In this document: in pieces, positions 58,884-64,000 of the stretch
Position numbering within the stretch: the stretch's first letter is position 1
Layout: each line of letters begins with the position of its first letter
Origin: Mucor racemosus
Lineage: Eukaryota; Mucoromycota; Mucoromycetes; Mucorales; Mucoraceae
NCBI GenBank assembly: GCA_027405735.1
Contig: JAPEHQ010000002.1
Location: 1,488,001-1,552,000, forward strand
DNA: 64,000 nucleotides
Direction: 5' to 3'
Position numbers and translations under genes: made by a program
Notes under the pieces: model-generated
Databases searched by the model: none
What the model was told of the DNA's origin: nothing
The model's input: only the letters and a program-made list of their open reading frames with translations

Positions 58884-60592
58884 TTAAATGCATAAATTGC
58901 CGACGGCATTTTCAATCAATCTAACATCACCATCTTCTAATCCACGAATGACTCTTCTCTTGTTACTTTTAGACTTGATTTCTACAATGGTTGGTAATCC
59001 AAAAGCACTTGCCATTCCAGCTACATCTGAGATTGATGCTGTTTGCACAACATCTTCTTCTGAAGCAAGGAGTAATTTATCCAATTTCAAGCATAGATCT
59101 CTTAATTCTTCGTTTTCATGAACTTGCTGAATACAAGGAAGCGCAGTGTGTATACCATTATCAATAAGATCTCTTACAAATGGGTTTTTTCCATCGGGGA
59201 AACGATTATCGATCCACTTGTTTGTGCGTTGAATTAAGCTAATCATTGCCTCTACGGTTTTCTCGCATACATCTAAAGGTAAATCAATATAATTTAAGAC
59301 TGCTGCTAAAGATCGTGGCAAATATGGATGTTCATTGAGCAAATCCCTGTACCGTTACAATAATGATAAGAATATAGAATGCTTGAATAACCATGGTAAA
59401 AACTTACCAAACAGACGAATCACTTCCAAGTGAAATAATATTAAATACAATCCACAATGCTTCTTTTGTTACTTTCCATTCGTCGTTTTTCTGGTAATAG
59501 GCATTCGATAATGTAGGAATCCATTGTACAGAATTGTTGTTATAAGAATGACCAGGAACAGTAATATGTGCTACCACACTATTCATCACAACTTTGTGCT
59601 CGATAACATGTTGAATCATTTCTTCATTACCAGCTGCTAAATTAGAAATGACGAGAAAGGCATCCTTTCTAATTTCATTAGGTGCTTGCGGTTCCAACAA
59701 TCGAGTGATACTTGTTAATAATGGTGTACGTAAAAGACCTTCAACACAGCTATTTGGTCCAGATGTAATATTGACTACAGTTCTAATCGCAGGCACGACA
59801 ACCTTTGGTACGCCATTTCTAATGCATTTATATAAAAGTTAATAGAAAATATCGGTAATAAATAAATTGGCTTCACCTTAAAAGATTAGATAATCTCTCG
59901 CAAAGCTCATCTGAAATATGATTATGATGATGAAAATCATTGACATCATGCATATTATATAATACACGAGACAATCCCCAACTAATCAATTTGAATTTAG
60001 TAACATTTCTTCGTATATTCTCGATTTAAAAGCTTACCAGATTTCAATTTCTAATTTAGTATAATCAAACACAATAAAGTCTGAAAATACTTTAAACATT
60101 GGTAAATAATTTCGGTAGTAATCTGCGACACGGAAACCTCCACGAGACATATTTGATAGTGCCCATAATAAGGCTTCAACATTAGAGTAGCAATCATCAT
60201 CAGGAAAACGAATTTTTCCATTAGGAAAGCTCAAATCTTGAGATTCGTCATATGTATCTTCGTACACTTGTTCGAGAACCTTGACAATGGCATGTGTAAA
60301 GCCTTTTGTCATGAGCTCTTCTCTGTAGTTGGGTGATTCTCCAGCGATGTTACCAAGAGCCCATGCAGCCTGTGCTTTCAAATCTAATGTTCCGTTTCTT
60401 CCTTGCATGCAATTGAGTAACAAGTCAACAAATCCTGCTTCAATGATGGCATTTGTTTGTTCTGTTGTACCAGCCTATAAAAGAAATATACAGTTTTAAG
60501 TATTTTTGCATTTTTACATTGTATATGTCCATGACTTACAGCAACATTGGTAACTATCCATGCACATTCAAACTAAGTATATTAAGGAGATT

Positions 60593-60623
<31 letters not shown>

Positions 60624-61086
60624 TTTAAAGGAGATTTTTATCATTAGCATTATATAACATACCTTGATTGTATCACCCAGATCAGATCCTATTAATTCTT
60701 TGATACGAGGTAAAATATCTAATGCAAGAATATCATTGACACTGCTTTCGTCACTATGACCTATTATAAAATTGTGAATAGTTAGGGTCATACAAGTAAA
60801 ATTGAACCAAGGTACCTTGAGTCAAGTATCTACGCAACAGACGTATGCTTTGCTTGATTTGGTCACGCTCTGATGAAAATAGCAGGTATTTGATAGTAGG
60901 TAACTAGATGATAAATGTTAGAAATCGGATTCTGAACGATAAAAACCCCGTTTTTTTATATCAAACACTTACAGCATCCTTCACTACAGTACCTCCGTGA
61001 GCAGGTAATTTATGGAGAGAGACATTGGATAGTTTACGGCTGATCTCTAACAATGCGTCTTCGGGTTCAAATTCGTCAATTGTCAT
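58884..61086 (-). CDS. Importin-alpha-like armadillo-repeat protein
   Basis: Eight exons (60973-61086, 60816-60903, 60663-60760, 60540-60572, 60038-60474, 59877-59981, 59408-59818, 58884-59346) close in phase to 582 residues. The fourth exon is only 33 nt and supplies FECAWIVTNVA, which completes an ARM repeat. ARM blocks resemble importin alpha: AAWALGNIAGESPNYRE, LLWALSNMSRGG, CWGLSRVLYNM, AIRTVVNITSG, LVISNLAAGNEEMIQ and KEALWIVFNIISLGS. The helical Trp/Asn pattern that binds nuclear localisation signals is largely kept. The N-terminus (MTIDEFEPEDALLEISRKL) is acidic and lacks the Arg-rich importin-beta-binding domain, so it may not work as a classical import adaptor. Family assignment is firm, function inferred. 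Confidence 0.85.
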
Positions 61087-61559
61087 TTTATTTTTTGGTT
61101 GCTATGGAATTACGGATTTAATAATCTGAGTTTGTTGCTATGCAAAAATAATTCACGCAGTTCTTTTTTGGGTATGCTACCTACAATTTTTATGCAGTTG
61201 TTTAAAGATAAAATAATATATACGGATTCTTTTAAGGCTGTATATTAATAAAAAAGAAGCTTTTTTTCGATTACGCGCAGGTCAAGTTGTGTTGTAAAAA
61301 AAAAAAAAGCAAAATAATAGAAAAATTTGTTTAATAAATTAATTTTTTTGATTGGGAAAGGGGATAAAAAGCAACAAAATATGGGTGTTTTGGTGTGGGC
61401 GTTCAACTAATTTTATATGCCAAGTCACGAAGAAAATGTTGTAATGCAACATCCCATTCCTGTGTATTGTTAAACATCTAATGAATGAATGAACACCAAT
61501 ATTGACAGCTTCAATCAACTTGAATTCATCGGAAGTTTAAACAAATTTGCTGCTGCTTC
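61087..61559. other. Intergenic between Rad26-like and importin-alpha-like genes
   Basis: It holds the promoter of the importin-alpha-like gene and the 3' end of the upstream gene on the same strand. An A-run lies near 61298-61309. Nothing else was recognised. Confidence 0.45.
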
Positions 61560-64000
61560 TTATAAATAATCTTGTTTCAACATCCAAAAACCTTTTCCTG
61601 ATTCATCCTTCTTGAACGTTGCGATTGCTTGTAACATTTTTCTAAATATTATAATCTGCTCTTGATTTATATTGATATCTAGTGCATCTATGATATCTTG
61701 AGAAGTTCCTCGGCCATCATGCGTTGATAAATAATCTCTAATTTTGACAATCATGCCTTCTCGAGCTGAATTATCTAAAATTAAAACAGATGTATCTATC
61801 ATTGTTTCAAATTAGTATATCATTTTATATGATATATGACTATATATACTACCTTGAGGTTGAGGACTAACGCTTTTACCTAATTCCATTGCTCTTCTTT
61901 CCTTCATTCGAGCAAGTAACGAATTTGATGTTGGTCTGGCACCATTAGCATTCGCTTTAAAGCCAGATACATTTCCAGAACCAAATGCGTTTTTAGGGGA
62001 TGGTGATACAGGGGCACTATGTGTTGAGAATGTAGGACTATGTCCAAATCTTGGAGGGGGTGTATTTGCTCGATTTTGAAGGGCAAATCGTGGTGCTCCA
62101 GCTGCTCCAGAACGACCTGTCCAAGTTGGTGTACCTATATCTACTTGTCGACGTTGACGTCTTGATTCTTTCAATGCTGCTGCTGCTCTTTCAGCGATCA
62201 GAGTAGCTATTCAACTAATTAATACATGGCAAAAAAAAAAAAAAAATTGACGATCAAAATCACCTTCACGCTCGACAAATACGGCATCATGAGAAGCAGA
62301 ATCCATAATTTGATCATGTTGCAATGCACTTTGAATGCCTGTCATTTCGAATAAACTTTTCAATACATGGTCTTCATTATCATTATTCACATTTGCTTCC
62401 ATTTGTTCTCGCTCTTTGCGCCTTTCCTCTTCTTCTAATCGTTCTCCTGCACTATATAAATTTGTTTAAAATCTTTTACCACAAAAAAAAAAAAAAAAAA
62501 GCGCAACAAAATATACTTTACTATCGTTCTAAACTATTCACACCTTCAATTGCAATCAAATCATTCTCATCATCGCCATTCTTTCTTTTCTTTTTTCTTT
62601 TTGGAGTTTCATTATAATTAATTTCTGTTCCTTTGAATAAATCTCCAGTTTCTGTACCAACAGCATCCTCGGATGCCAATGTAAATAATGATTGTAAATT
62701 ACTAGCATCAAAGAATCTTCTTTGTTTGGGGTCTTTGAGGATCTTGTTTGTCAGGAATTGTTTGTAGATCTGGCGATGATATATCTTTTCTTCGATGGTG
62801 CCACTTGTCATTAAGCGATATACAGTAACCTCCTTCTTTTGACCTAAACGCCAAGCTCTCTCCCTTGCTTGCATATCAGTAGAAGGATTCTATTGAATTA
62901 CTAATTAATATGAAGGTAAATATGCATGTACTCGCTATTCATTACCCAATCAGGATCAAATAAAATCACTCTATCAGCACCTGTCAGGTTTAAACCAAGG
63001 CCACCCACTTTAGTTGTCAATAAAAAGACAAAAATATCAGGTACAGTATTGAATTCATTCACCATGGCAATTCTCTGGCCAACAGGAGTGGTGCCATCCA
63101 TTCTCAAGTAACGATACTGTGAACGATTCATCATAATTTCAAGAATATCAAGCATTTGCCTTGTTTGACAAAAGAGCAATACACGATGTTGTTGTTGTTT
63201 CCACATCTTCAACAGCGCTTTTACAACAATCATTTTACCGCTTCTCTCAGGATTGCCATATTCGAGATCAGAGTGAGACATTGTCAAATCCATGATATCT
63301 GGATGATTACAAATTTTTCTAACAATGTCAATACCATACAGTACTTGACGACGACGTTCAAGAATGGCGTCCATATCCTTGGATGATATGAATTTCAAAT
63401 AGGCATTTCGCTGTGGTTTAGTCAATTTACAAAATAAAACTTGTTCGTTCTTTTTAGGTAAATCAGATGCAACATCCACTTTCATACGTCGAAGAAGATA
63501 CGGATTGATTAGATCCCTCAGCATACATGCACATTTGTAGGCTGTCTGTACCTGAACATTGGTAGCATTAGCATATCCACCAATGCCAATAGGAACTGAA
63601 AATTGTGTTTGAAAAATGGGCAATGTCTGCATTCGCATGAAAAACTGTCAATTATGCCAATCAAAATGTCAAAAACAAATATACTTACTCCCAATCTTCC
63701 AGGGAAAATAAAATCAAATAAAGACCATAATTCTTTTAAATTGTTTTGAATTGGTGTACCTGATAAAATAATTCTATGTGGAGTCTAGATGATATAATAG
63801 TAAATATTTACCATTGAATAAATGCAAAATATCTCTACCTTAAATTGCTTTATAGCTAATGTAGTACCAGAGTCAGGATTTCTAATTTTATGTCCTTCGT
63901 CTAATACAACATATCCCCAACGATGCTTTAATAAGATTTCTCTATAACTTTGAACGCCACTATAAGTTGTAATCAAAATACCACCATTTTTAACATATTG
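61560..64000 (-). CDS. RAD26: Rad26/CSB-type SNF2 ATPase (5' end beyond the window)
   Basis: Partial; the N-terminus lies past 64000. Visible exons are 63839-64000, 63689-63784, 62946-63626, 62522-62889, 62264-62451, 61853-62206 and 61560-61795, all in phase. SNF2 motifs in order: [22 protein letters not shown] (DEGH box), [57 protein letters not shown] and [11 protein letters not shown]. The block [19 protein letters not shown] followed by LQSLFTL is the CSB/Rad26 hallmark. A basic patch (PKRKKKRK) and a C-terminal winged-helix-like segment ([11 protein letters not shown]) end the protein. CSB/Rad26 remodels chromatin at stalled RNA polymerase II in transcription-coupled repair. Confidence 0.93.

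Overview
The window looks like nuclear DNA of an early-diverging filamentous fungus, most likely Mucoromycota (Mucorales-like). It is strongly AT-rich, has many genes with short GT-AG introns of about 50 to 75 nt, and carries a fungal gene set: SREBP, PP2A B55, a CSB/Rad26 helicase, a 4CL-like acyl-CoA ligase, a fucosyltransferase-like glycosyltransferase, CREB-type bZIP and bHLH-zipper factors, and a multi-exon Fanzor-type nuclease. The species cannot be fixed from the sequence alone. Most host genes are on the minus strand. Several gene models here were joined by hand from exons whose splice phases close exactly.

Layout. 0.3-1.0 kb: a three-exon MIR-repeat protein. 2.5-6.1 kb: a five-exon SREBP-type membrane-bound bHLH factor. 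6-22 kb: a gene-poor tract built of dispersed repeat families (named R1, R2, R4 and R5 here) plus a broken Gag-protease retroelement between 100-bp direct repeats (12.7-15.5 kb). 22.4-26.2 kb: a single-pass membrane protein and a CREB-like bZIP factor that diverge from a shared promoter, then a type II membrane glycosyltransferase. 27-33 kb: the Fanzor locus, with a long hairpin element just upstream and decayed duplicates of the neighbouring bHLH gene at its edge. 33.3-34.1 kb: an Mlx/Ino4-like bHLH-zipper factor. 36.9-38.7 kb: the PP2A B55 subunit in eight exons. 39.4-40.4 kb: repeat R4 copy 2. 41.5-43.4 kb: an acyl-CoA ligase. 43.5-58.8 kb: a second gene desert holding repeats R1, R2, R3 and R5 and a 2.7-kb decayed array coding for a heptapeptide on the minus strand. 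58.9-61.1 kb: an importin-alpha-like ARM protein in eight exons, one of only 33 nt. 61.6-64.0 kb: the C-terminal two thirds of a Rad26/CSB-type SNF2 ATPase that runs off the right edge.

The housekeeping genes have no obvious common pathway. SREBP and the acyl-CoA ligase both belong to lipid metabolism, but they are 35 kb apart and no regulatory link is visible. The most interesting item is the Fanzor gene. It has a RuvC-I Asp, a Glu placed just before a CX2C...CX4C zinc ribbon, and a RuvC-III Arg-Asp, all in one spliced frame without a stop.
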